The notes below the pieces were generated by a model, which saw nothing but the letters and a program-made list of their open reading frames with translations, searched no databases and was not told the origin of the DNA. Positions 24,918-33,029 of a stretch of DNA of 43,614 nucleotides are shown here, piece by piece. Positions within the stretch are counted from its first letter, which is position 1, and each line of letters opens with the position of its first letter. A program made the translations under genes and the position numbers. Origin of the DNA: Clostridium sp. CAG:253 (GTDB lineage: Bacteria > Bacillota > Clostridia > Lachnospirales > Lachnospiraceae); the NCBI GenBank assembly GCA_000436755.1, contig FR887347.1:42900-86513 (forward strand). Reading direction: 5' to 3'.

Positions 24918-26454
24918 TTGCTCTAAGTCTCCTTTCAAGTGCATTTGCAACAGATGTGAGTGCAATAACTATTACGAGGTAGATTACTGCGACAGTTATA
25001 AGAGGAAGGAAAGCATCGTATGTATTGCTTCGTATGATGTCACCTGCTTTAGTGAGGTCAACGATAGCAATATAACCACTGATTGATGTTTCTTTTATAA
25101 GGCTTATAAACTCGTTGCAAAGTGCAGGAAGTGCATTTTTGAATGCCTGTGGAAGTACGATTGAAGTCATTGTCTGTCTGTAGTTAAGACCGAGACTTCT
25201 GCCGGCTTCAAACTGTCCGTGGTCTATTGAATTGATGCCGGAACGTATAACTTCGGCAACATATGCTGCTGAGTTTAATCCGAATGCAATAATTGCGACA
25301 AGTATTTTTGAATTTACTGATACAAGTATAATATAGTAGAAAATCAAAAGCTGTACCATTGCAGGTGTTCCACGGACAACTGTAAGATAAATCTTACATA
25401 TAAGATTAGGAATAGGCAGTGTGCCGTTGTTGTCGTGAGTTGTTCTTATAAGTGCGATAATTGCACCGAGGATAATTCCCATGATAACGGCAAATATTGT
25501 AATTACTATAGTATTTGCAAAACCTTTTACAAGGTAGTTGTATCTGTGGTCTGATATGAAATTATCGTGAAATCTCTGTGCTAAAGACTGAGCTTTTATC
25601 GCTGCTTTGTAGTCTTTTACGATAATTACCTGTTTTGCTGTTGTGTATGAATCTGTGAAATCGACATTTTTAAGACGATCCTCAGTTACGGTCATTCCGG
25701 CACATCCGACATCAACTTTTCCTGATGTAACAGCGGCAATGATTGAATCAAATTCCATATCTTCAACTTGAAGCTTCATATCAAGTTCGTCACATACAGC
25801 CTGCATCATGTCTATATCAAGACCTGTAATCTGATTGTTGTCATAATATTCATAAGGTTTAAATGCGGCATTTGTACCGACTTTTAAAGTGCCGTTTTTG
25901 CCTGAGACATTTTTCTTTTTATAAGGAAACTTACCTTTTTCTTCATCTTTACCTGTATAGTTTTTCTTTATGTCTGCAAGAGTTCCGTCTTTTTGAAGCT
26001 TAGCTAATGCGTCGTTTATTTTGCTTTTTAATTCGCCGTTTGACTTATCTATACATATAGCATAATCTTCAACTGCAAATTCTTCTTCAAGAATTTTTAA
26101 TTCAGTGTTTTTTTCAGTGTATGCAAGGGATGGCTGTTCATCAAGGATAACACAGTTTATTTTGTCATCTTTGAGTGCCTGTATGGCATCAGTACCTTTA
26201 TTGTAACGTTCAACAACAGTACCTTCTTTGTCACCTTCATAATCCGATGCATATATGTCACCGGTTGTACCGATTTGAACACCGATTTTTTTACCGGTTA
26301 TGTCATCGACACATGTAATGGCATTTTTCTCGGCTTTTTTAAGTTTCTGTTCGTTAGAATAGTTTTTGTAACATATTCCGGCGATGATAATGGCAACGCA
26401 GACAACTGCAAATACCACATAGCTGATTAGATTTTTTTTCTTTCTTGTCATCAT
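24904..26454 (-). CDS. Amino-acid ABC transporter: permuted binding domain fused to permease
   Basis: A 516-residue protein. An N-terminal membrane anchor (about 10-28) leads into residues 50-168, which match the second lobe and C-terminal helix of a family-3 binding protein ([20 protein letters not shown], then [16 protein letters not shown], and [13 protein letters not shown]). Residues 188-280 then match the first lobe ([43 protein letters not shown]). The normal order is lobe 1 then lobe 2, so the domain appears circularly permuted, or derived from a tandem pair by deletion. Residues 305-510 are a HisM/GlnP-type permease with the EAA-like loop [20 protein letters not shown]. The substrate is probably a polar amino acid. 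AAAGGA precedes the ATG. Confidence 0.88.
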   Translation of the reverse strand: MMTRKKKNLISYVVFAVVCVAIIIAGICYKNYSNEQKLKKAEKNAITCVDDITGKKIGVQIGTTGDIYASDYEGDKEGTVVERYNKGTDAIQALKDDKINCVILDEQPSLAYTEKNTELKILEEEFAVEDYAICIDKSNGELKSKINDALAKLQKDGTLADIKKNYTGKDEEKGKFPYKKKNVSGKNGTLKVGTNAAFKPYEYYDNNQITGLDIDMMQAVCDELDMKLQVEDMEFDSIIAAVTSGKVDVGCAGMTVTEDRLKNVDFTDSYTTAKQVIIVKDYKAAIKAQSLAQRFHDNFISDHRYNYLVKGFANTIVITIFAVIMGIILGAIIALIRTTHDNNGTLPIPNLICKIYLTVVRGTPAMVQLLIFYYIILVSVNSKILVAIIAFGLNSAAYVAEVIRSGINSIDHGQFEAGRSLGLNYRQTMTSIVLPQAFKNALPALCNEFISLIKETSISGYIAIVDLTKAGDIIRSNTYDAFLPLITVAVIYLVIVIALTSVANALERRLRANERN

Positions 26455-26489
26455 CGTAGTCCTTTCAATATTTGTAAAATGCGTTTATA

Positions 26490-26544
26490 TTGCAATCAGT
26501 GGCAGGTATGAAAAATGCTGATACATGTTTATCACCGATTGCAA
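26490..26544 (-). other. 12-bp hairpin in the leader of the amino-acid transporter operon
   Basis: On the minus strand TTGCAATCGGTG (26544-26533) pairs with CACTGATTGCAA (26501-26490), 12 bp including one G-U, around a 31-nt loop. It lies 36-90 bases before the transporter ATG. The 300-base divergent gap 26455-26754 otherwise holds only promoter-like AT-rich sequence. Confidence 0.45.
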
Positions 26545-26640
26545 TGGAACATATAAATTTTATAATATCATATATTTATTTCAGGGTCAAAAAAATATAA
26601 TTGAAAACCAGCACTACGAAAAATAAATCAATTGTTAAAA

Positions 26641-26736
26641 TAAGTAAACAACAGCCACAGCGAAAATAATTCAAATGCGTATATACTTGACTTTACATTC
26701 CAATCATGGTTTACTTAATTATGTTTATGATATTAT
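26641..26736 (+). promoter_or_regulatory. Probable promoter region of the lipoprotein ABC importer
   Basis: TTGACT (26687-26692) with a 17-base spacer to TTTACT (26710-26715) is one candidate; TATTAT at 26731-26736 is a better -10 but lacks a well-spaced -35. A perfect inverted repeat, TAAGTAAAC (26641-26649) and GTTTACTTA (26709-26717), brackets the -35 region. No T-box motif is present. Confidence 0.35.
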
Positions 26737-26754
26737 GAAAGATGAGGACACAAC

Positions 26755-27801
26755 ATGAAAAAGAAATTACTTTTATTGCTTACGGCTGTACTTGCAATTT
26801 TATGTATGGCAGGATGTGGTTCAGACAGAAATTCAAAATCAGGAAAGAGCGATGATAAATCAGGGTCAAAGACATACAAAGTAGGTATTGTTCAGTATGT
26901 AGACGATGCATCACTCAATCAGATTCAGAAGTCGGTTCAGGAAGAGCTTGATAAAAAAGGAGAGGAACTCGGAGTAAAGTTCAATTATAAAGATTATACT
27001 TTCAACGGTCAGGCAGACCAGTCTACTTTAAATCAGATTATGACAGAACTTGTAGCTGACGGGGTAGACCTTATTATTCCTATTGCAACACCGACAGCGC
27101 TTATTGCACAGTCAGCTACAGAGGATAACCAGATACCGGTTGTATTTTCAGCCGTGACAGATCCGGTTTCGGCAGGACTTGTTTCAAGCATGGATAGTCC
27201 GGGAGCAAATATTACCGGAACAAGTGATGCGATTGACACACAGGCTATTATGAAGCTTATACTTAAAGCCAACAGTAAGACAAAGAAAATCGGTTTGTTG
27301 TATGACAAGAGCCAGGATTCATCAAAACAGGCTATAGCGGACGCTAAGAAATTCTGTGAGGAAAATAACATTGATGTGGTTGAAAAGACAGGTACTACAA
27401 ATGATGAGGTAGCTCTTGCAGCAGATGCACTTGTGGCTGCAAAGGTTGACGCTGTATTTACACCGACAGACAATACCATAATGAAAGCTGAGCTTGCAAT
27501 TTATGAAAAGTTTGCAGATGCTAAAATACCTCACTACACAGGAGCCGATTCATTTGCACTTAACGGAGCGTTTGCAGGTTATGGTGTAAATTACAAAGAA
27601 CTTGGTACAGAGACAGCCGATATGGTAGTTGATATTCTTGTAAACAGTGCAAAACCGGGAGAGACAGCAGTAAAAACACTCAACAATGGTATCGCAACAG
27701 TAAATACAGAAATTGCTGAGCAGATTGGTCTTGATTACAGCGGTTTTAAGGATATGTGTGAAAAAGTTGTTGAGACAAAAACAGCAAAAGAATTTGAATA
27801 A
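26755..27801 (+). CDS. ABC importer substrate-binding lipoprotein (ABC_sub_bind/TrpX family)
   Basis: A 348-residue lipoprotein: signal MKKKLLLLLTAVLAILCMAGC with the lipobox MAGC, then a Ser/Lys/Asp-rich spacer. Two Rossmann-like lobes follow, with YKVGIVQYVDDASLNQIQK at the start, VDLIIPIATPTALIAQ, IPVVFSAVTDPVSAGLV and the hinge-like TKKIGLLYDKSQDSSKQA. This is the PF04392 family, whose studied members bind aromatic amino acids (TrpX), although other ligands occur. The matching permease and ATPase follow. The substrate here is not provable. A hairpin after the gene may raise its transcript level above that of the membrane subunits. Confidence 0.88.
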   Translation: MKKKLLLLLTAVLAILCMAGCGSDRNSKSGKSDDKSGSKTYKVGIVQYVDDASLNQIQKSVQEELDKKGEELGVKFNYKDYTFNGQADQSTLNQIMTELVADGVDLIIPIATPTALIAQSATEDNQIPVVFSAVTDPVSAGLVSSMDSPGANITGTSDAIDTQAIMKLILKANSKTKKIGLLYDKSQDSSKQAIADAKKFCEENNIDVVEKTGTTNDEVALAADALVAAKVDAVFTPTDNTIMKAELAIYEKFADAKIPHYTGADSFALNGAFAGYGVNYKELGTETADMVVDILVNSAKPGETAVKTLNNGIATVNTEIAEQIGLDYSGFKDMCEKVVETKTAKEFE

Positions 27802-27807
27802 AATTAT

Positions 27808-27829
27808 GCAATGGAGCAATCCGTGGCAT
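27808..27829 (+). repeat. 22-nt 3'-UTR motif, copy 1
   Basis: Shares 20 of 22 bases with 32812-32833, including the core GCAATCCGTGGC. It begins 7 bases after the lipoprotein stop codon and is followed by a hairpin, as is the other copy. Function unknown. Confidence 0.5.
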
Positions 27830-27861
27830 TTATAGAAGTATCTAAAATTTATTAAGATAAC

Positions 27862-27895
27862 CCATATCAAGCACGCTTAGGCGTGCTTGATATGG
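27862..27895 (+). other. 15-bp perfect intercistronic hairpin
   Basis: CCATATCAAGCACGC (27862-27876) and its exact complement (27881-27895) enclose a TTAG loop. The 3' arm ends 3 bases before the GGAGG of the permease gene. There is no T-run. Hairpins in this place behind binding-protein genes usually protect the upstream mRNA or limit downstream translation. Confidence 0.75.
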
Positions 27896-27908
27896 CATGG
27901 AGGAAAAA

Positions 27909-28877
27909 ATGGGCTCTATTTTTACTATTTCAATATTACAGAGTGCTTTGGAACTGGGCTTTATATATTCGCTTGTAGTTCTTGCACTTTTTGTGTCTTT
28001 CAGTATATTAAATATCGCTGACCTTTCGACTGACGGATGTTTTACGCTTGGATGTGCGGTCGCAGCCTCAGTGACTATTTCAGGTCATCCGATACTTGCG
28101 TTGTTTATGGCTATGGGTGCCGGAATAATTTCAGGTTTTATCACGGCATTTTTACAGACGAGAATGGGAGTTGAATCAATACTTGCAGGTATTATTGTAA
28201 ATACGGGATTGTATACAATAAATATTGCTGCAATGGGATTTTCGTCAAATATGAATCTGTTTAAATGTGACAGTATATTTACACTTGTGAGAGATTTCAT
28301 ACAAAATCACATGGGTGCAGGTGCGGTTGAGATATTGGTAAGAAAAGGCTGGTATAAGCTTATTCTTGTTGCAGTTATAGTAATTATAGTGAGCGTGCTC
28401 TTAAGCGGATTTTTAGGGACGAGACTTGGTTTGTCAATAAGAGCGACAGGTGATAATGATGCGATGGTAAAGGCTTCAAGTATAAATCCTAAATTTACGA
28501 TAACGGTTGGACTTTGTCTTTCAAGTGCCATGACGGCATTATCCGGAGGACTTCTCGCACAATACCAGAAATCCTGTGATATAAATCTTGGAACAGGTAT
28601 GGTAACTATTGCCCTTGCCAGTCTGATAATCGGTGAGACACTTGTCGGAAAAGGTACAATGCTTAGAAGAATAATAGGTGTTGTATTCGGAAGCTGTCTT
28701 TATAGATTTATAGTTGCAATAGCAATAAGAATAAATGTTCCGGCAGAGTGTCTTAAACTTGTGTCTGCGATTATCGTAGCTGTTGCAATAGCATTTCCGT
28801 ACATAAAAGAGAAGGCAAAGTTTGCAAAACATAAATATGCTGAGATTGCCAGAAGAAAGAAAGAAGGTGCTGTATAA
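27909..28877 (+). CDS. ABC importer permease (BPD_transp_2; TrpY-like)
   Basis: A 322-residue membrane protein with eight or more hydrophobic helices, of the family that pairs with ABC_sub_bind lipoproteins. Marked segments are LALFVSFSILNIADLSTDGC, MGVESILAGIIVNTGLYTIN and LSIRATGDNDAMVKASSIN, the last being the cytoplasmic coupling loop. ATG 27909 is preferred: GGAGG lies 5 bases upstream, whereas the in-frame ATG at 27897 precedes that site. Its stop overlaps the ATPase start by one base (TAATG), so the two are translationally coupled. Confidence 0.9.
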   Translation: MGSIFTISILQSALELGFIYSLVVLALFVSFSILNIADLSTDGCFTLGCAVAASVTISGHPILALFMAMGAGIISGFITAFLQTRMGVESILAGIIVNTGLYTINIAAMGFSSNMNLFKCDSIFTLVRDFIQNHMGAGAVEILVRKGWYKLILVAVIVIIVSVLLSGFLGTRLGLSIRATGDNDAMVKASSINPKFTITVGLCLSSAMTALSGGLLAQYQKSCDINLGTGMVTIALASLIIGETLVGKGTMLRRIIGVVFGSCLYRFIVAIAIRINVPAECLKLVSAIIVAVAIAFPYIKEKAKFAKHKYAEIARRKKEGAV

Positions 28878-29701
28878 TGGAAAAGATGCTGGAATTAAAG
28901 AATGTATGCAAGACATTTAACCCGGGTACGGTTAACGAGAAAAAGGCATTGACAGGACTTAATCTTGTACTTGAACATGGTGATTTTGCTACCATAGTCG
29001 GAAGTAACGGGGCAGGAAAATCTACGATGTTCAATGCGATAACAGGTGCATTTTTTACTGATGAAGGTGCTATTATTCTTGACGGTGAGGATATAACATT
29101 TAAAAAAGAGTATTTCAGAAGTAAGGATATAGGTCATCTTTTTCAGGATCCGCTTCTTGGAACGGCACCGCATATGACTATAGAAGAGAATATGGCACTT
29201 GCCTATCTGAGGGCGTCAACTGGAAAAGCTGCATTTTTAAGCAGGATTTCCAAAAAAGAGAAACAGAAATTCAGAGAACATCTCTCATTGCTTGGCATGG
29301 GGCTTGAGGACAGAATGAAAAATCCTGTCGGACTTTTATCGGGAGGACAAAGACAGGCACTTACGCTTCTTATGGCGACAATGGTAACGCCGAAACTGCT
29401 TCTTCTTGATGAGCATACGGCAGCTCTTGACCCTGCGACGGCGGAAAAGGTGCTGAAATTGACAAAAGATATAATAAAAGAAAGAAATATAACATGCCTT
29501 ATGGTTACGCACAATATGCATCAGGCACTTGAACTTGGAAACAGAACGCTTATGATGGACACAGGACACATAGTCTTTGATGTGAAAGGTGAGGAGAGAG
29601 CAAAGCTGACTGTTGATGACCTTCTCAGAAAGTTCAAAGACAATGCAGGAAAAAGTCTTGACAATGACCGTATTTTATTATCAAGTGCCGAAAATGAGTG
29701 A
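28877..29701 (+). CDS. ABC importer ATPase (TrpZ-like)
   Basis: A 274-residue ATPase completing the importer. Walker A is GSNGAGKSTMFNAI, the signature is LLSGGQRQALTLLMA, and Walker B is LLLLDEHTAALDPAT, in which His replaces the usual Pro of DEPT. That DEHTAALDP form is typical of the ATPases linked to ABC_sub_bind systems, so it supports the family assignment and is not a defect. The switch histidine is in MVTHNMHQAL. A C-terminal extension, DDLLRKFKDNAG, follows the core. It overlaps the permease gene by one base. Confidence 0.93.
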   Translation: MEKMLELKNVCKTFNPGTVNEKKALTGLNLVLEHGDFATIVGSNGAGKSTMFNAITGAFFTDEGAIILDGEDITFKKEYFRSKDIGHLFQDPLLGTAPHMTIEENMALAYLRASTGKAAFLSRISKKEKQKFREHLSLLGMGLEDRMKNPVGLLSGGQRQALTLLMATMVTPKLLLLDEHTAALDPATAEKVLKLTKDIIKERNITCLMVTHNMHQALELGNRTLMMDTGHIVFDVKGEERAKLTVDDLLRKFKDNAGKSLDNDRILLSSAENE

Positions 29702-29759
29702 AATGGTGAAAAATGTCGAAAACATATCGAAAAGGGAGGTCATATATAGGATATTATCT

Positions 29760-29788
29760 TTGAAAAAAAAGTTATTTTTTGGTAAAAT
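29760..29788 (+). promoter_or_regulatory. Sigma-A-type promoter for the LytTR/c-di-GMP gene pair
   Basis: TTGAAA (29760-29765), a 17-base spacer and TAAAAT (29783-29788), about 70 bases before the LytTR regulator ATG. Confidence 0.6.
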
Positions 29789-29857
29789 TAAGTATATGTT
29801 TTATTTGGGGTAAAAGGTACAGAGAGTTGTACTTAAAATGGGAAAGAGAGTGATGGG

Positions 29858-30604
29858 ATGATAAAGATTGCGTTATGTGATGATAATGAAATCGAGAGGG
29901 GCATCCTGAAAAACGTCATTGAGGGATTATTGAAGGAAATCGGATATGGAGTACAGATATTTGAGTTTTCTTCAGGTGAAAAATTGCTCAGAAATTATTC
30001 AAGGGGCGATTATGAACTGATTTTTTTAGATGTCCAGATGAAACAGCTAGATGGCATTGAAACAGGAAAGGCAATAAGAGAAAAAGATGCACAGGTTGAA
30101 ATCGTATATGCGACAAGCAGTGGGCAGTATATGAAAGAGGGATATGATGTTCATGCACTGGCGTATATGCTGAAACCGTATATGCTTGAAGAAGTCAGGG
30201 AAACGCTTGTGTATTATCTGAAAAAGTATGATGTTGAAAAGGAAAACAGCACAGCAGCGATGCTGGAAGTCACTATTCAGCAGAAGAAGATTTTTATAAG
30301 ACAGAGAGATATTTATTGTCTTGAATCTATGGGAAGGGTTGTAAGTATTTTTTGCAAAAATAATGTATTTAAGGTATATGCCAGACTTGGAGAACTGGAA
30401 GAAAAACTTGATTCCGAGATGTTTTTAAGGTGCAATCAGAGTTATATTGTTAATATTCTTTGGGTAAAAGATATTGTTGATTATGATTTTTATATGCCGG
30501 ACAATAAACTTGTTCCCATAAGAAAGAGAGACAAGAAGGAGATTATTCAGAAGTTTTATAATAAGCGCAATGAGACCGATACGCATATGGAAAAAGTTTT
30601 CTGA
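29858..30604 (+). CDS. LytTR-family response regulator (orphan)
   Basis: A 248-residue regulator. The receiver (1-120) carries IALCDDNEIERG, the phospho-site LIFLDVQMKQLDG and the Lys in LAYMLKPYMLEE. The LytTR domain (about 140-240) shows IFIRQRDIYCLESMGRVVSI and FLRCNQSYIVNILWVKDI. No kinase gene adjoins it. It is 42 bases upstream of the EAL protein gene on the same strand and probably shares its transcript, so it may act in the same motility or c-di-GMP control circuit (inference). The ribosome site is weak (GATGGG, close to the ATG). Confidence 0.9.
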   Translation: MIKIALCDDNEIERGILKNVIEGLLKEIGYGVQIFEFSSGEKLLRNYSRGDYELIFLDVQMKQLDGIETGKAIREKDAQVEIVYATSSGQYMKEGYDVHALAYMLKPYMLEEVRETLVYYLKKYDVEKENSTAAMLEVTIQQKKIFIRQRDIYCLESMGRVVSIFCKNNVFKVYARLGELEEKLDSEMFLRCNQSYIVNILWVKDIVDYDFYMPDNKLVPIRKRDKKEIIQKFYNKRNETDTHMEKVF

Positions 30605-30646
30605 TTCGTGAAGGTTAAAAAATACGCTTTGAAAGGAGGAGGCAGA

Positions 30647-32785
30647 ATGTCAGAGAAAAATACAATACTTATCGTTGACGATAAGGAAGTAAATAGAGAA
30701 TGTCTGATAAAGCTGTTGGAAGATGATTACAATATTCTTGAAGCGTGTGACGGGGAAGAAGCTATTGAAATTCTTGACAAAAATAGGGATATCATATCTG
30801 CCGTGGTGCTTGATATAATTATGCCGAAACTTGATGGTTACGGTGTACTCAATGAGATGTCATACAGGAAAATGCTGCCAAAGATACCGGTTATAGTGAC
30901 TTCAGTTGACGGTGATGAAGCATCAGAGTTAAAATCGTTGTCACTTGGAGCAAGTGATTTCCTTGGCAAGCCGTATAATCCCATTATTGTTAAAAAGAGA
31001 CTTCAAAATATAATACACCTCAAAGAAACAGCATCGCTTGTGAATTATCTTCAGATGGATACTTTGACAGGTGTGTATTCAAAGGAGACATTTTCTAAAA
31101 AAACGAAAGAAATTTTAAAGCATAGTAAAGATAAGAAGTATGCAATTGTGTATTCTGATATAGAGAACTTTCAGCTTTTAAAAGACCTGTTTGGAGAAAA
31201 AACAGGCGATAACCTTTTGGTGTTTATGGCGAAAGTACTTAAACATTATGTAAATGACAATGAACTTTGCGGAAGAATAGAAAATGAACATTTTGTTCTT
31301 CTGAAAGAGTATGATAAGAAAAGTCTGCACAATGACCTTGACATCATAGTAAAGACGGTAAACGATTTTCCGGTAAATATGAATCTCAGGCTTAGATTTG
31401 GAATTTATCTTATTGATACTGCAAAGATGTCAATGCATGCGATGATAAACAGAGCAATACTTGCAGTTGACACGATAAAGGGCAGATATGGAAGGTATAT
31501 CGCATATTATGATAAGGAAATCTGGGAAAAGCAGGTTCATGAACAGGAAATATTAAACTGTATGGAAGATGCGATAAAAGAAGAACAGTTTAAGGTATAT
31601 TTCCAGCCGAAGTATGACTTGAATTCAGAAAAGGTTGCCGGTGCAGAGGCATTGGTCAGATGGGTACATCCGGAAAAAGGCTTTATGAATCCGGGAGAGT
31701 TTATACCATTGTTTGAAACAAATGGCTTCATAACGGAACTTGACAAGTTTGTATGGGACAAGACATGCAGTTACATACAGGGATGGAAAGAAAAAGGTTA
31801 TCCTATTGTACCTGTGTCGGTAAATGTATCAAGAACGGACATATACAACCCTGATTTTATTGATATTATTATGGGAATTATCAATAAACATGGTCTGAAA
31901 CCTGAGAATATACATCTTGAGATTACAGAGACGGCGTACACGGAAAATCCGCATCAGATAATCGAGGAAGTTAAAAAGTTAAAACTTCTTGGTTTTGTGA
32001 TTGAGATGGATGACTTTGGCTCCGGATATTCATCACTTAATATGCTAAACGAACTTCCGATTGACATCTTAAAACTCGATATGGGCTTTGTTCAGGGTGA
32101 CCTCAGCATGAACAGCAACAATATATTGAGTTTTATTATAAGTCTTGCAAAATGGATGGATTATGCGGTAGTTGCAGAGGGTATAGAGACAGAAGAACAG
32201 ATACAAATGCTTAGAAACATGGATTGTAATTTTGTTCAGGGATACTATTATGCAAAGCCGATGCCACCGGAAGAGTTTGAGAGACATCTTGTTGAACACA
32301 GTATTTTAAACAACGATATGGAAGGTCTTGAGATGAACTTTTCTGATACTGAGTTCAGAAAATCTCCGGGAATTATGCTTATAGTTGATGACCTTGTTTT
32401 AAACAGAAAAATATTAAGTTCGTCATTTAGCAGATATTTTAAGACAGTCGAAAAAGAAAATGGTGCAGAGGCACTGGAATACATAAAAGAACATGCGGAT
32501 GAGATTGATGTTATCATGCTTGATTTGGTTATGCCGGTTATGGATGGATTTACTCTCATGAAGCAGTTGAAATTGGAAAATAAATATTCGCATATTCCTA
32601 TTATCGTAACATCGCAGGGAAATGACAAGAGTGTTGAAAAGTCATTTGCTCTTGGTGCAACGGACTTTGTTGAAAAGCCGTACAACCCAAGGATTATCAT
32701 GCACAGAGTACAGAATGTCGTTATGGCATACAAGAACGCAAGAGCTGAGGCAAAGGAAAATGAGAAAAATGACAGTGTATCATAG
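30647..32785 (+). CDS. REC-GGDEF-EAL-REC cyclic-di-GMP phosphodiesterase
   Basis: A 712-residue signalling protein. Receiver 1 (about 5-120) has ILIVDDKEVNRE, VVLDIIMPKLDG and FLGKPYNP. A GGDEF-fold domain (about 140-290) is degenerate: the motif reads RIENEHF where active cyclases have RxGGDEF. The EAL domain (about 300-550) keeps catalytic motifs AEALVRW, NVS, EITETAY, DDFGSGYSSLN and AEGIETEEQ, so c-di-GMP hydrolysis is likely. Receiver 2 (about 575-700) has IMLIVDDLVLN, IMLDLVMPVMDG and FVEKPYNP. Two receivers at both ends would allow two inputs. ATG 30647 is chosen for AAGGAGG 8 bases upstream. It lies directly before the flagellar genes. Confidence 0.92.
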   Translation: MSEKNTILIVDDKEVNRECLIKLLEDDYNILEACDGEEAIEILDKNRDIISAVVLDIIMPKLDGYGVLNEMSYRKMLPKIPVIVTSVDGDEASELKSLSLGASDFLGKPYNPIIVKKRLQNIIHLKETASLVNYLQMDTLTGVYSKETFSKKTKEILKHSKDKKYAIVYSDIENFQLLKDLFGEKTGDNLLVFMAKVLKHYVNDNELCGRIENEHFVLLKEYDKKSLHNDLDIIVKTVNDFPVNMNLRLRFGIYLIDTAKMSMHAMINRAILAVDTIKGRYGRYIAYYDKEIWEKQVHEQEILNCMEDAIKEEQFKVYFQPKYDLNSEKVAGAEALVRWVHPEKGFMNPGEFIPLFETNGFITELDKFVWDKTCSYIQGWKEKGYPIVPVSVNVSRTDIYNPDFIDIIMGIINKHGLKPENIHLEITETAYTENPHQIIEEVKKLKLLGFVIEMDDFGSGYSSLNMLNELPIDILKLDMGFVQGDLSMNSNNILSFIISLAKWMDYAVVAEGIETEEQIQMLRNMDCNFVQGYYYAKPMPPEEFERHLVEHSILNNDMEGLEMNFSDTEFRKSPGIMLIVDDLVLNRKILSSSFSRYFKTVEKENGAEALEYIKEHADEIDVIMLDLVMPVMDGFTLMKQLKLENKYSHIPIIVTSQGNDKSVEKSFALGATDFVEKPYNPRIIMHRVQNVVMAYKNARAEAKENEKNDSVS

Positions 32786-32811
32786 TATGATGCAAGGGTC
32801 AAAAGCAGATA

Positions 32812-32833
32812 GCAATGAAGCAATCCGTGGCGT
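32812..32833 (+). repeat. 22-nt 3'-UTR motif, copy 2
   Basis: Matches 27808-27829 at 20 of 22 positions. It begins 27 bases after the EAL-protein stop and precedes the terminator at 32852, the same relative order as copy 1. Confidence 0.5.
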
Positions 32834-32851
32834 CAGTTGGGAGCAAAATAT

Positions 32852-32893
32852 AGGACCGTTATACCATTATGTGATATAGCGGTTCTTTTTTCT
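32852..32893 (+). terminator. Terminator after the c-di-GMP gene
   Basis: A 12-bp stem (arms 32852-32863 and 32875-32886, two G-U pairs) with an 11-nt loop is followed by TTTTTCT. Confidence 0.85.
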
Positions 32894-32921
32894 GTAAATT
32901 ATACATATTATACATGCAATC

Positions 32922-32949
32922 TCAAGATTTTACTGCTTTTAGCCGAAAT
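32922..32949 (+). promoter_or_regulatory. Sigma-D (flagellar) type promoter
   Basis: GCCGAAAT (32942-32949) resembles the sigma-D/sigma-28 -10 element GCCGATAT, with TCAA at 32922-32925 (consensus TAAA) 16 bases upstream. It lies about 80 bases before the FliK-like gene and after a terminator, so the flagellar block probably has its own late-class promoter. Confidence 0.5.
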
Positions 32950-33029
32950 AAAGAATAGGTGTTACTGTCATACAAACAGTGTGAACGGCAACGGATAAGT
33001 TAAAAGTTAAGATGAAAGGTGAGAAATCA

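Noticed and set aside
26455..26754. T-box or amino-acid riboswitch before the ABC importers
   Set aside because: No T-box sequence (AGGGTGG-type) or terminator pair; only a simple hairpin is present.
29410..29430. DEHT in place of DEPT in the ABC ATPase Walker B region as a defect
   Set aside because: This variant is usual in ATPases of the ABC_sub_bind importer family.
29613..29813. 66-codon frame between the ABC ATPase and the LytTR regulator
   Set aside because: Overlaps the end of the ATPase gene in another frame and runs through the promoter at 29760.
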